Shown here one piece after another: positions 16,775 through 24,954 of a stretch of 64,000 bases of DNA (positions within the stretch are counted from its first letter, which is position 1; each line of letters begins with the position of its first letter). Below the pieces are notes generated by a model. It saw only the letters and a program-made list of their open reading frames with translations. It made no database searches and was not told the DNA's origin. The stretch covers positions 558,001 to 622,000 of the forward strand of contig NZ_JAHFZZ010000005.1 of NCBI RefSeq assembly GCF_018603905.1. Reading direction: 5' to 3'. This DNA comes from Nonomuraea sp. NEAU-A123 (GTDB taxonomy: Bacteria; Actinomycetota; Actinomycetes; Streptosporangiales; Streptosporangiaceae). The translations under genes and the position numbers were made by a program.

Positions 16775-17811
16775 TTCATGGCCCCTTTCAGCACGCCCTC
16801 CAGCCGGCCGAACACGCGCAGCGCGTTGCCGCCGTACACCGCCTGACGGTCGGTGTCGTCCAGGGTCGCGATGGAGTCGAGAAGGTATTTGGTGTCGTCG
16901 AACCGCCGTCCGGTCTCGGGGTCCACGGCGCGGACGGCGCCGATCATCTCCGAGGCGAACAGCACGTTGGCCGTAGGGATGACGTCCACCAGCAGTTCCA
17001 GCCCCCGCCGGTGGTAGACGCAGGTGTCGAAGAAGACGTTGCGCAGCACCGCCTCCTCCAGAGGCGGCCGGCCCTGGTCCAGCATGAAGCCCCGGTACCG
17101 GCCCCAGTGGTAGGGGACCGCGCCGCCGCCGTGCGGCAGGATGAGCTTCAACGTGGGGAAGTCCGTGAACAGCTCCGACTGGCACAGCTGCATGAACGCC
17201 GCGGTGTCGCCGTTGAGGTAGTGGGCGCAGGTGCCCTGCAGGGCGGGGTTCCGCGACATCGCGACGTGGATCATCGCCGGCACGTCGAGTTCGGTCAGCT
17301 TCTCGTACAGCGGGTAGTACACCCGGTCGGTCAGCGGGGGCGCCTGCCAGAAGCCGTCGGAGGGGTCCGGGTTGAGCAGGCAGCCGACGAATCCCCGCTC
17401 TTCGACGCAGCGTTCCAGCTCGGCGACGCTGTTGCGGATCGAGGCGGCGAGGGCGTCGCCCGGCGACTGGGGGAGTTGGCACACCCCGGCGAACCTGCCG
17501 GGGAACAGCGCGCACACGCGGGCGACCAGGTCGTTGCTGACCCGGGACCAGTCCAGGCTGGTCCGATCGTCGCCGTAGTGGTGGGCCATCTTCCCGGCTC
17601 CGGGAGAGAAGAGCGTGAGGTCCGTGCCGCGCTCTCGCTGCAGCTTGAGCTGGCCCTGCTCGATGGCGGTCCTGATCTCGTCGTCGGAGATGCGCAGCTC
17701 CTCGGGCGACACGCGCTCGCCCGAATCCTCATACGCCCGGATCTGCCGTTCCCGCCACTCGCCGAGCGCTGGCGGAGCGGTGGTGAAGTGGCCGTGACAG
17801 TCGATGATCAT
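16771..17811 (-). CDS. ligJ: 4-oxalomesaconate hydratase-like amidohydrolase (LigJ type)
   Basis: A 346-aa amidohydrolase-superfamily protein very like LigJ, which hydrates 4-oxalomesaconate in the protocatechuate 4,5-cleavage and gallate pathways. The N-terminus MIIDCHGHFTTAPPAL and the early ISDDEIR segment match LigJ. Metal-site histidines are in DCHGH, MIHVAMSRNP and LPHGGGAVPYHWG, and the C-terminal FASEMIGA replaces a GSDxP loop, as in that subfamily. Its end overlaps the TPP gene by four bases. No ring-cleavage dioxygenase is in the window, so the upstream step must be elsewhere or the substrate is only an analogue. Confidence 0.7.
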   Translation of the reverse strand: MIIDCHGHFTTAPPALGEWRERQIRAYEDSGERVSPEELRISDDEIRTAIEQGQLKLQRERGTDLTLFSPGAGKMAHHYGDDRTSLDWSRVSNDLVARVCALFPGRFAGVCQLPQSPGDALAASIRNSVAELERCVEERGFVGCLLNPDPSDGFWQAPPLTDRVYYPLYEKLTELDVPAMIHVAMSRNPALQGTCAHYLNGDTAAFMQLCQSELFTDFPTLKLILPHGGGAVPYHWGRYRGFMLDQGRPPLEEAVLRNVFFDTCVYHRRGLELLVDVIPTANVLFASEMIGAVRAVDPETGRRFDDTKYLLDSIATLDDTDRQAVYGGNALRVFGRLEGVLKGAMK

Positions 17812-17825
17812 GAAAGAACTCCTCG

Positions 17826-18686
17826 TCAGACTCGACCGGTCAGGGCGCGGCCCAGGTCGAGGCCCGGGTACGAGCGCACCGGGGCCGTCATCAGGAACCG
17901 GTAGCCGTCTTCGATCACCTGCTTGACGTTGTCGGCCGTGACGTGGGGATGGCCGACGGCGACCCCGCGTTCGGCGCAGACCTCGAGGATGCGGCGCTTG
18001 GACTCCATGACGCGCGGGTGGTCGTACTGGCGGGGCACCCCCAGCTCCTGGCTGAGGTCGCCCTCGCCGGGCAGGACCAGGCCGATGCCCGGGACCTGGT
18101 CGAGGATGTCCGGCAGGTTCTCGATGCCGCGCTGGTCCTCGATCATGATGGCCACGAGGATCTCGCCGTCCGGGTCGAGCGGCCAGACGTCGCTCCTGGC
18201 GTAGTACTCCTGAGGGGAGACGCCCCAGTAGCGCGCCGCCGCGGCCGGGCTGTCGCCGCGCAGCCCGGCGGGTTCATATCGGGGGGCGCCGGGCAGTCGC
18301 GGGTAGCGGCAGGCCGCGACCGCGTTGTACGCCTCCTCCACCGAGGTGACGTGCGGCCACACGATGCCGTACGCGCCCAGGTCGAGGGCCTGTTTGGCGT
18401 GCCACTGAGATTTCTCCACGCCGTTGGCGGGGATCCGTACGAGGGGGGTGACCGGGGCCGCGAGGCTGTCGGCGGCGAAGATCTGGCGCCGGTTCAGCAG
18501 GTACTGCAGGCTGTCCCGGAGGGCGATGACGTCCCACGGCTTGTGCTCGGTCTCCAGGACCAGGCCGTCGTAGCCGGTGGTGCTGAATTCGACGGCGGCC
18601 GCCGGATCCGGCGCGGAGAAGGACGCGAAGACGTGCCCTCCGGCCGCCAAGCCGCTGATCACCCTGTTCAGCCTGGGCATTGCCAC
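17826..18686 (-). CDS. HpcH/HpaI aldolase family protein
   Basis: A 286-aa class II aldolase-like protein of the phosphoenolpyruvate/pyruvate TIM-barrel superfamily. It has VLETEHKPWD early, IMIEDQRGIENLPDIL with metal-binding Glu, and GEGDLSQELG with the second metal ligand. The family cleaves 4-hydroxy-2-oxo acids to pyruvate and an aldehyde or keto acid. After a LigJ-like hydratase, a 4-carboxy-4-hydroxy-2-oxoadipate-type cleavage is the natural inference, although the classical LigK belongs to another family. A segment near residues 130-155 (YEPAGLRGDSPAAAARYWG) is typical of the larger, uncharacterised subgroup. The start overlaps the CoxG-like gene by 19 bases. Confidence 0.8.
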   Translation of the reverse strand: MAMPRLNRVISGLAAGGHVFASFSAPDPAAAVEFSTTGYDGLVLETEHKPWDVIALRDSLQYLLNRRQIFAADSLAAPVTPLVRIPANGVEKSQWHAKQALDLGAYGIVWPHVTSVEEAYNAVAACRYPRLPGAPRYEPAGLRGDSPAAAARYWGVSPQEYYARSDVWPLDPDGEILVAIMIEDQRGIENLPDILDQVPGIGLVLPGEGDLSQELGVPRQYDHPRVMESKRRILEVCAERGVAVGHPHVTADNVKQVIEDGYRFLMTAPVRSYPGLDLGRALTGRV

Positions 18687-19192
18687 TGCCCGCCTCCTCC
18701 GACTGCTCTTGCTGGGTGGAGATCAACGCCGGCGCAGCGCTGGACCAGTTGGTCGGAGAACTCCGTCGTCATCCGCGTGATGACGGTTCCGGCGCCCGAC
18801 TCGACCAGCGCGGCGAGCTTGCCGGTGATGGTGATCTCGCCGCTCACGATCACCCGCGCCCGGCCCGGTCCGTCGCCCGGCACCACCCGGAACGTGGCGT
18901 CCGCGGCGAATCGGGTGGCCCGCCGGCCGTCCCGGCCGCGCGCCGACAGGCGGCCCTCCCGTTCGTCCGCGGCCAGTTCGAGGATGACCCGGGCGGCGAA
19001 TCTGACGCGTACCGCGCCGAACCTGACGACCAGCGTCCCGTCGAACGAGCCGTCGTCGTGGGCCGCCCCGAGTTCGGCGCCGCTGATGCAGGACACGACG
19101 TCGGCGGGGTTCGAGATGACCTCCCAGACGTGGGCCGGGGGACTCGGAACGGCGATCTCTTCCTTGATCGATATCAATGCTGTCGCCCTCAC
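18668..19192 (-). CDS. CoxG-like SRPBCC domain protein
   Basis: A 174-aa START/SRPBCC protein of the carbon monoxide dehydrogenase subunit G family (SPPAHVWEVISNPADVVSCI, then GAELG). Members are found with molybdenum hydroxylases and with aromatic catabolic genes, and are thought to be membrane recruiters or ligand-binding helpers. Here it follows the ABC ATPase and is coupled to the aldolase gene by overlap. The C-terminal ~15 residues (VGGGGQWQCPG) look unstructured and are encoded over the start of the next gene. A CoxG next to no hydroxylase suggests a link to the Mo hydroxylase operon at 25-32 kb, which lacks one. Confidence 0.75.
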   Translation of the reverse strand: MRATALISIKEEIAVPSPPAHVWEVISNPADVVSCISGAELGAAHDDGSFDGTLVVRFGAVRVRFAARVILELAADEREGRLSARGRDGRRATRFAADATFRVVPGDGPGRARVIVSGEITITGKLAALVESGAGTVITRMTTEFSDQLVQRCAGVDLHPARAVGGGGQWQCPG

Positions 19193-19211
19193 TCGGCGGC
19201 TCGGCCGGTCC

Positions 19212-20006
19212 TCACGCTGTGGCGTCCGCGGTCTGCGTCTCGGAGCTGAACAGGCTCCAGAGGTCGTTGTAGAGCTCGGCGAACTCCGGTGACTCGACGA
19301 GCGAGCTGATCTGGCGAGGGCGCTCGAACGGGACGGGCAGGACGCGGCGGATCGTGCCCGGCCCGTCGGACATCACGATGACCTCGTCGGCGAGGTAGAT
19401 CGCCTCGTTGAGGTCGTGGGTGACGAAGACGAGCGTGCCGTGCTGCTCTTGCCAGAGGTTGAGCAGCTCCTGCTGGAGCCTGAGCCGGGTGATGGCGTCC
19501 AGCGGGCCGAAGGGCTCGTCCATCAGCACGATCGACGGCTCGTAGATCAGCGCTCGCGCGATGGCGACGCGTTTCTGCATGCCGCCGGAGAGCTCCCGGG
19601 GGAAGTGGTTCTCGAACCCGGTGAGGCCGACCATCTTGATCCAGTGGTCGATCCTCGCGTTCCGCTCCTCCTTCGCAACCTTGCGGAACTTCAGCGCCAG
19701 GCCGATGTTGGCCTTCACGCTCAGCCAGGGGAGCAGGTTGGCCTGCTGGGTGACGTACGCGGCCTCGGAGTTGACCCCCGTGACCGGCTCGCCGTTGAAA
19801 CGCACCTCCCCCTGCGTCGGGAAGAGCAGCCCCGCGGCCAGGTTGAGGATGGTGCTCTTGCCGCACCCGCTGGGCCCGATCACGGCGATGAACGAGCCGC
19901 GCCCGACCTGGAAAGATATGTCCTCGATGGCCGGCCGGTGGGTACCGGGGAACTCCAGGGTGACGTGCGCGAAGCGGAGTGCGTCCGGATGGGGGTCGTT
20001 CGACAA
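19212..20006 (-). CDS. ABC transporter ATP-binding protein, SsuB/TauB type
   Basis: A 264-aa ATPase with Walker A GPSGCGKST, Q-loop VTQQANLLPW, signature LSGGMQKR, Walker B IVLMDEPFGPLD and switch His in VFVTHDLNEA. It energises nitrate/sulfonate/taurine-type importers and should partner the permease and lipoprotein at 7.4-9.3 kb. I start at TTG 20006, because AGGAGG lies seven bases upstream and the residues before it show no family similarity. It is the first gene of the minus-strand catabolic operon, and the divergent operator region is directly upstream. Confidence 0.9.
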   Translation of the reverse strand: MSNDPHPDALRFAHVTLEFPGTHRPAIEDISFQVGRGSFIAVIGPSGCGKSTILNLAAGLLFPTQGEVRFNGEPVTGVNSEAAYVTQQANLLPWLSVKANIGLALKFRKVAKEERNARIDHWIKMVGLTGFENHFPRELSGGMQKRVAIARALIYEPSIVLMDEPFGPLDAITRLRLQQELLNLWQEQHGTLVFVTHDLNEAIYLADEVIVMSDGPGTIRRVLPVPFERPRQISSLVESPEFAELYNDLWSLFSSETQTADATA

Positions 20007-20112
20007 CGCGTGCCTCCTTGACCGCCGAAAGTGGCGGGTAGGGAAGTTGCCGTGCGTGGGTGGTGTGTCCGGCGTTCGCACGCCGATCCGCTCGCCTGTC
20101 ACTGAGCTGAGA

Positions 20113-20193
20113 GATTGTCCGACAAGCGATGAACGAAACGTAACAGCGTCGACTCACGAGCACAATGGTCTTGGCCGATTGTCCAACAATCGG
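20113..20193. promoter_or_regulatory. Paired operators between divergent genes
   Basis: The 328-base gap between the ATPase and lactonase genes holds two related inverted repeats. CCGATTGTCCAACAATCGG (20175-20193) has perfect 8-base arms. GATTGTCCGACAAGC (20113-20127) is the same motif with one arm mismatch. The centres are 64 bases apart, about six helical turns, which would suit a dimer or looped repressor acting on both divergent promoters. GATTGTCC-type sites are usual for GntR-FCD proteins. The rest of the gap shows no gene. Confidence 0.65.
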
Positions 20194-20334
20194 CGCTTGA
20201 CCTGCTCCGATGTCGTTGGCTCTGGACGATCTGCCGCGGCTGGCGCAGACTGTGGCATTACGTGGTTGGTGTTCGGCGTTCTCATGGCTGGTCCTCGACG
20301 GGTGTACTTCGCGAGCAGAGAGGTCAGCGCGACA

Positions 20335-21573
20335 ATGTGGGACTCAGAACACCCCGAAACCGAGGCTTCGCCGGTCGCATCCGCCTGGCGCCCATCCCGG
20401 AGAACGGCGCTGGGCGCGCTGGCGGCGTCCGTGGCCGTGCCGATGCTCACCGGCGCGCACCGCGCCGACGCGTCGGCCGGCACGACGCCGGCACTCCTCT
20501 ACATCGGCACCTGGCGGGGCACCCAGGTGAACGGCGCCCGGTTCGATCCCGACGGCGCGACCATGACCCCGTTCGGAGTCGTGGCGCAGGTGAATGCGAG
20601 CTGGCAGGCGAAACACCCGTCAAAGCCGGTTCTCTACGTAGGCAGCGGCGACCCCGGCGGCACCGTGTCCGCGTTCCGGATCGACCGGGCGAGCGGCGCC
20701 CTCGATCTGATCGGCCGGGTGACGACGGACAGCGCGGGCACGCCCGGTGGCCTGTCGTACATCGGAGTGGACCGGCCCTCGGGCACTGTTCTGGCGGCGA
20801 ACTTCGCGGCGGGCCTGGTCGCGGCTCTGCCGATCCGGCAGGACGGCGGGCTCGACTCCCCGGTGTCCACCGTGGTGGACACCGGCTCCGGCCCGCACCC
20901 CCGTCAAACGGGCCCGCATCCGCATCACGTGGCCGTGGATCCGAGCGGCACGTTCGCGCTGGTCGCGGATTTCGGCGCGGACCGCGTGTTCATCTACCGC
21001 TTCAACCGCGAGACGCGCGTTCTGTCCGCCGACGAGACGACCGGCCCGCGCTTCTACGCGGCGAACCCGGGCTCGGGTCCGCGGCGCCTGCTGTTCCACC
21101 CCAACGGCCGCACCCTCTACCTGCTGAACGAGCTGACAGCGGACCTCCAGGTTCTCGACTGGAGCTCGAGGAAGGGAGAGCTCACGTCCGGCCAGAGCCT
21201 GTCGACCGACTCACCCGAGTACGCCGGCCCCAAGAGCGCGGCCGAGCTGGGGATGAGCCGCGACGGCCGCTTCGTCTACACCTCGAATCGCGGCGAGAAC
21301 ACCATCGTCGTGTTCGCGGCCGACCGGAGAACCGGCCGGCTCACGCTCGTCCAGCGCATTCCCTGCGGCGGCCTGTCGCCGTGGAGCTTCACGATCCACC
21401 GCGGCGGCAGGTGGATGCTCGTGGCGAATCAAGTGAGCAGCACCGTCACCCTGTTCAGCATCGATCCGCGCTCCGGGAAACTGACAGACACCGGGACCTC
21501 CATGCCCGTGCCGAACCCGGACTGCATAACGTTCGGTTACCGCGCTTCGTCGGTGGTGATATCGGCGAACTAG
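20335..21573 (+). CDS. Exported lactonase-type seven-bladed beta-propeller (6-phosphogluconolactonase-like)
   Basis: A 412-aa protein of the PF10282 lactonase family. A twin-arginine signal (PSRRTALGALAASVAV, cleavage near ADA) precedes blade repeats such as YIGTWRGTQVNG, HPSKPVLYVGS, GPHPHHVAVDPSGTFAL, GPRRLLFHPNGRTLYLLN and MSRDGRFVYTSNRGEN, the last two being family hallmarks. Cytoplasmic members are 6-phosphogluconolactonases. The export signal argues for another lactone or a binding role, perhaps feeding the divergent catabolic operon. Its stop and that of the convergent TPR gene share CTAG at 21570-21573. Confidence 0.75.
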   Translation: MWDSEHPETEASPVASAWRPSRRTALGALAASVAVPMLTGAHRADASAGTTPALLYIGTWRGTQVNGARFDPDGATMTPFGVVAQVNASWQAKHPSKPVLYVGSGDPGGTVSAFRIDRASGALDLIGRVTTDSAGTPGGLSYIGVDRPSGTVLAANFAAGLVAALPIRQDGGLDSPVSTVVDTGSGPHPRQTGPHPHHVAVDPSGTFALVADFGADRVFIYRFNRETRVLSADETTGPRFYAANPGSGPRRLLFHPNGRTLYLLNELTADLQVLDWSSRKGELTSGQSLSTDSPEYAGPKSAAELGMSRDGRFVYTSNRGENTIVVFAADRRTGRLTLVQRIPCGGLSPWSFTIHRGGRWMLVANQVSSTVTLFSIDPRSGKLTDTGTSMPVPNPDCITFGYRASSVVISAN

Positions 21574-22757
21574 CCATCGTGGCCGAGGGCCCGCCGTACG
21601 CCTGCCGCCACCCAGATCGTGGCCAGCCCGGCGTACACGCCCAGCAGCGCCATGCCCGCCGAGCCGAGAATCACCGATGTGGCGATGGCCAGGACGAGCA
21701 GGGCCGTCCAGCCGTACAGGAGCGCGCGCCCGCGAGCCGAGCCCGTGTGCGCGGCTTCCTGGAGCGCGGTGACCAGGGCCATGACGGCCACGCCCGCGGT
21801 GCCGAGCGCGTCCTGGCCGAGCGCCACGCCCAGGACGAGCAGCGCCGCGCCCGCGGGCACCAGGCCGCAGCACAGGACGGCCACGCGGGACTCGGCGCCC
21901 TCGAAGAGCAGCCGGGTGGCCTTGGCGCGGGCCAGCCGCAGCGTGGTCCAGGCCTCGGCGACCCACGCCGCCCAGTGCAGTACCGCGATGAGGATGAAGA
22001 CCACGATGATGGGCGGGACCGCGGGCAGCAGGAACACCAGCCGCCACCCACCGCGGAACCTGCCCCGCAACCGCGCGAGTCGCCGGTAGAGGGGATTGCG
22101 CTGCTTCAGCGCGAGGACGAGGAGGTCTCGGGCCTGGTCGAAGCCGGGGTCGAGACGGAGCACCTCGCGGAAGGCGTCCGCCGCCCGCCGGGGATCGCCG
22201 AAGGCCAGCGCCGCACGGCCGTACGCCAGGTGCGCGGTGGCGCTCTCCGGGTCCAGTTGTACGGCGTGCGCGGCGGCGGCCGTGGCCTGCTCCGCCTCCT
22301 CGAGCCCGGTGAGGGCCACCGCCAGCAGGCTGGCCAGGTCGGACTCCTGCGGATCGACGGCCAGCCCGCGGCGGGCCGCCTCGGCCGCCTGTGGCCACTG
22401 GCCCTTGAACACGTGGACGCGGGCCAGCAGCTCCCAGGTCGGCGCGTACTCGGGCTGCAGGTCCAGGGAGGCGTGGACGGCGGTCAGCGCCTCATCGGGC
22501 CGGCCGGCGCGCAGGTGCACCTGGCCGGCCACGTAGTGCGTGAACCACTGGTCGGGCGCCAGCCGTACCGCCTCATGCGCCTCCGCGATCGCCTCGGCCA
22601 CGTTGCCCTGCTGGACCAGGGCGAGGGCCAGGAAGGAGTGCGCGGTGGTGTGCTGCGGTTCCTGGGCGAGGGCGCCGCGCAGCTCCCGTTCGGCCTCGGC
22701 CGGGCGGCGTAGCTGCAGCAGCGTCCGCGCCCGCTGCACTGGGTCGGCGACGGTCAC
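21570..22757 (-). CDS. TPR protein with C-terminal membrane segments
   Basis: A 395-aa protein of unknown function. Residues ~1-210 are tetratricopeptide repeats (LAQEPQHTTAHSFLALAL, APDQWFTHYVAGQVHLRAG, LQPEYAPTWELLARVHV). Residues ~240-395 have about five or six hydrophobic helices, starting FLLPAVPPIIVVFILI. The GTG start at 22757 overlaps the TGA of the AAA+ gene (GTGA), so the two are translationally coupled. This suggests a membrane anchor or partner for that ATPase. Confidence 0.75.
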   Translation of the reverse strand: MTVADPVQRARTLLQLRRPAEAERELRGALAQEPQHTTAHSFLALALVQQGNVAEAIAEAHEAVRLAPDQWFTHYVAGQVHLRAGRPDEALTAVHASLDLQPEYAPTWELLARVHVFKGQWPQAAEAARRGLAVDPQESDLASLLAVALTGLEEAEQATAAAAHAVQLDPESATAHLAYGRAALAFGDPRRAADAFREVLRLDPGFDQARDLLVLALKQRNPLYRRLARLRGRFRGGWRLVFLLPAVPPIIVVFILIAVLHWAAWVAEAWTTLRLARAKATRLLFEGAESRVAVLCCGLVPAGAALLVLGVALGQDALGTAGVAVMALVTALQEAAHTGSARGRALLYGWTALLVLAIATSVILGSAGMALLGVYAGLATIWVAAGVRRALGHDG

Positions 22758-24103
22758 CACTTGCCCTTGACCCAGGGCATCAGCTCGTCCCAGGCGCCGG
22801 AGTCGTTGGCGTGCATCACATAGTTGCGCGCGGTGGCCATCCACTCGCGGACCGCGGTCGGCCGTACGCTCTGCGCCGCGGCCAGCAGGTCCGGCGTCGA
22901 CAGCGGGATGGGCCGGCCCGCGCTGATCGACTGGTGGAGCTTGACCTCCACCGCCCGGTCCACCACACCCTTCAGGTCCGCTCCGACGAAGTGGTCGGTG
23001 ACCCGCGCGACCGCGTCGAAGTCCATCTCGGCCAGGGGTTTGTCACGGCACAGGATGCGCAGGATGGCCGCGCGGGCCGCGGGGTCGGGCGGCGGTACGA
23101 ACACCGGCTGGTCGAACCGGCCGGGACGACGGAAGGCCACGTCCACGTACCAGGGGGCGTTCGTGGCCGCCAGCACCAGGACGCCCTCGTTGGCGTTCTG
23201 GTCCACGCCGTCGAGCTCGGCCAGGAACTGGTTGACCAACTGCCGCGTGTGCGCCTGGCGCATGTCCGAGCGGCGGCCGGCCAGCGCGTCGACCTCGTCG
23301 AAGAACAGCACGCACGGCCGGTTGCGGCGAGCCAGATCGAACGTGGCCCGCAGGTTGCGCTCGCTGGAGCCGATGTACATGTCCAGGATGTCGGCCAGCC
23401 CGACGTTGACGAACGACGCGCCGAGCTCTCCGGCGGCGGCCCTGGCCAGGTGCGTCTTGCCCGCACCCGGTGGGCCGTACAGCAGCACCCCGCCACCGGC
23501 GCGCTTGCCGTACGCGGCGAACAGCTCCGGCTGCTGGAGCGGCAGCAGGAGCTTGACCCGCAGCGACTCCTTGACCGCCTCCATGCCCGCCACCTCCGCG
23601 AAGGTGAGCTTGGAACGCTCGACCTCCGCACTGGCCTGATCCGCCGACGCGGGCGCCGGTGTGGGGTAGGGCGCCGGCGGTGCCCCGTACGGCGACACGG
23701 GTGGGGCCGACAGCCGGGCGGCGAGGTCGGCGTCGCCCACGGACGGATCACGGGAGACCGCCTCGTGATAGCGGTAGGCCGCCCCGGCCGTGTCCCCCTC
23801 CCCGAGCAGCGCCCGAGCCGCCAGCACGCCCAGCTTGGGCGGGTAGCCGGGCGAGGCCAGCAGCGGCTCGAGCGCGGCCAGCGCGGCGCCATGGGCGCTC
23901 TGCCGGACGAATGCCTCCGCCAGCCCGGCCGTGATGTCCGCGTCCTTGGGCGCGAGCACGAGCGCGGCGCGGTATTCGGCCTCTGCCTCGCCGAGGTACC
24001 CCTTGGCCAGGAGTTGCCCGGCGAGATGCTGCCGGAGGGGAAGGTTGTCCGGAGATAGACGCGCCGCATCGCGGAGCGCCTGGAGACCGGCATCGTCGAG
24101 CAC
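22754..24103 (-). CDS. TPR-AAA+ ATPase (FtsH/Cdc48-like ATPase domain)
   Basis: A 449-aa protein. Residues ~1-150 are TPR-like helices (LRQHLAGQLLAKGYLGEAEAE). A Pro/Ala linker follows near residue 165. From ~185 there is a classic AAA domain with FAEVAGMEAVKESL, Walker A GPPGAGKTH, Walker B VLFFDEVDALAG, sensor 1 AATNAPW and the arginine finger FRRPGRFDQP. It resembles cytosolic unfoldase-type AAA proteins without a protease domain. The GTG start at 24103 has AAGGG upstream. The open frame further upstream lacks similarity. It forms an operon with the coupled TPR membrane protein. Substrate unknown. Confidence 0.85.
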   Translation of the reverse strand: MLDDAGLQALRDAARLSPDNLPLRQHLAGQLLAKGYLGEAEAEYRAALVLAPKDADITAGLAEAFVRQSAHGAALAALEPLLASPGYPPKLGVLAARALLGEGDTAGAAYRYHEAVSRDPSVGDADLAARLSAPPVSPYGAPPAPYPTPAPASADQASAEVERSKLTFAEVAGMEAVKESLRVKLLLPLQQPELFAAYGKRAGGGVLLYGPPGAGKTHLARAAAGELGASFVNVGLADILDMYIGSSERNLRATFDLARRNRPCVLFFDEVDALAGRRSDMRQAHTRQLVNQFLAELDGVDQNANEGVLVLAATNAPWYVDVAFRRPGRFDQPVFVPPPDPAARAAILRILCRDKPLAEMDFDAVARVTDHFVGADLKGVVDRAVEVKLHQSISAGRPIPLSTPDLLAAAQSVRPTAVREWMATARNYVMHANDSGAWDELMPWVKGKW

Positions 24104-24191
24104 GTGCCATCCCTTCTGTCGCAGGTTTCGGTCGGTCTTGAAGTACGCAAGATACCGAAACCCACCCACATTGGGCGTTTGGCGTCTCCGG

Positions 24192-24869
24192 TCAGCCCGC
24201 GGCGGAGTCGCGCGTGCGGCCGTGGGCGTCGTGCGGGAGGTCGGCGTAGTGCCACTGGTGGTCGCGGGCCTGCCGGCACGCGGTCTCCAGGTCGCCGTCC
24301 TCCATCGCGGCCAGCAACTCGGCGTGGTCGCGCACGATGTCGTGCAGGTCGACCTCGGTGGCGACCATCGTGACCGACGTGCGCGCCTCGATCTGCAGGC
24401 CCTCCCAGGAGAGCTTGAGCAGCTCGTTGTGCGCGGCCTCGACGATGCGCCGGTGGAAGGACACGCTGGCGCGCGCCGACGCCTCGCCGTCGCCGCTCTC
24501 GGCGGCGGCCCGCATCGCCGCCACATCCGCCCGCAGCGCCTCCACCGGCACGGTCCCGGCCAGCAGGGCGAGCCGGGTCGCCGTCTCCTCCAGCGCCGCC
24601 CGCACGACGTAGCTCTCGCGCAGCGTCTCCTGGACGAAGGGCCGGACGAAGGTGCCGCGGCGCGGCTGGGTCTCCACCAGCCGCATGACCTCCAGCTCGC
24701 GCAGCGCCTCGCGCACGGGCGCCTGGCTGGTGCCGTAGGTCGCCGCGAGCCGCGTCTCCACCAGCCGCTCGCCGGGCCGGAACTGGCCGGACACGATCCT
24801 GCTGACCAGCGAGTCGCGGATCTGCCGCGCCAGCGTGAGCCGCGGCAGCTTGGAGGGCTCTTCGGTCAT
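24192..24869 (-). CDS. GntR family regulator, FCD subfamily
   Basis: A 225-aa repressor-type protein. The N-terminal winged helix (RLVETRLAATYGTSQAPVRE, ELEVMRLVETQPRRGTFV) is followed by an FCD ligand domain with metal-site residues (FHRRIVEAAHN, DHAELLAAMEDGD). It is divergent from the molybdenum hydroxylase operon and separated from it by a palindrome-rich gap, so it very likely controls that operon and itself. I start at ATG 24869. An upstream ATG at 24914 lies within the operator region. Confidence 0.9.
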   Translation of the reverse strand: MTEEPSKLPRLTLARQIRDSLVSRIVSGQFRPGERLVETRLAATYGTSQAPVREALRELEVMRLVETQPRRGTFVRPFVQETLRESYVVRAALEETATRLALLAGTVPVEALRADVAAMRAAAESGDGEASARASVSFHRRIVEAAHNELLKLSWEGLQIEARTSVTMVATEVDLHDIVRDHAELLAAMEDGDLETACRQARDHQWHYADLPHDAHGRTRDSAAG

Positions 24870-24884
24870 GAGGCCGATCCTACC

Positions 24885-24937
24885 GATTATCGATTCTCTC
24901 TTGACGATGATCACACGATAATCAATTATCGATAATT
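24885..24937. promoter_or_regulatory. Overlapping palindromic operators and promoter of the Mo-hydroxylase operon
   Basis: AATTATCGATAATT (24924-24937) is a perfect 14-base palindrome. It overlaps CGATAATCAATTATCG (24916-24931), itself an inverted repeat with a two-base centre. A related half-site GATTATCGATT is at 24885-24895. A -35-like TTGACG (24901-24906) is followed 17 bases later by AATTAT, so the palindromes cover the likely -10. Steric repression of the operon by the divergent GntR protein is inferred. Confidence 0.65.
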
Positions 24938-24954
24938 AATGAGAGGGGCCGCAC

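Noticed and set aside
15122..17515. A 797-aa frame ending in the TPP enzyme
   Set aside because: The N-terminal ~245 residues are a shadow of the LigJ-like gene. The TPP enzyme starts at GTG 16774, overlapping the hydratase stop.
19561..21573. A 670-aa frame including the lactonase
   Set aside because: The first ~258 codons run antisense to the ABC ATPase and the operator gap. The Tat signal marks the true start at 20335.
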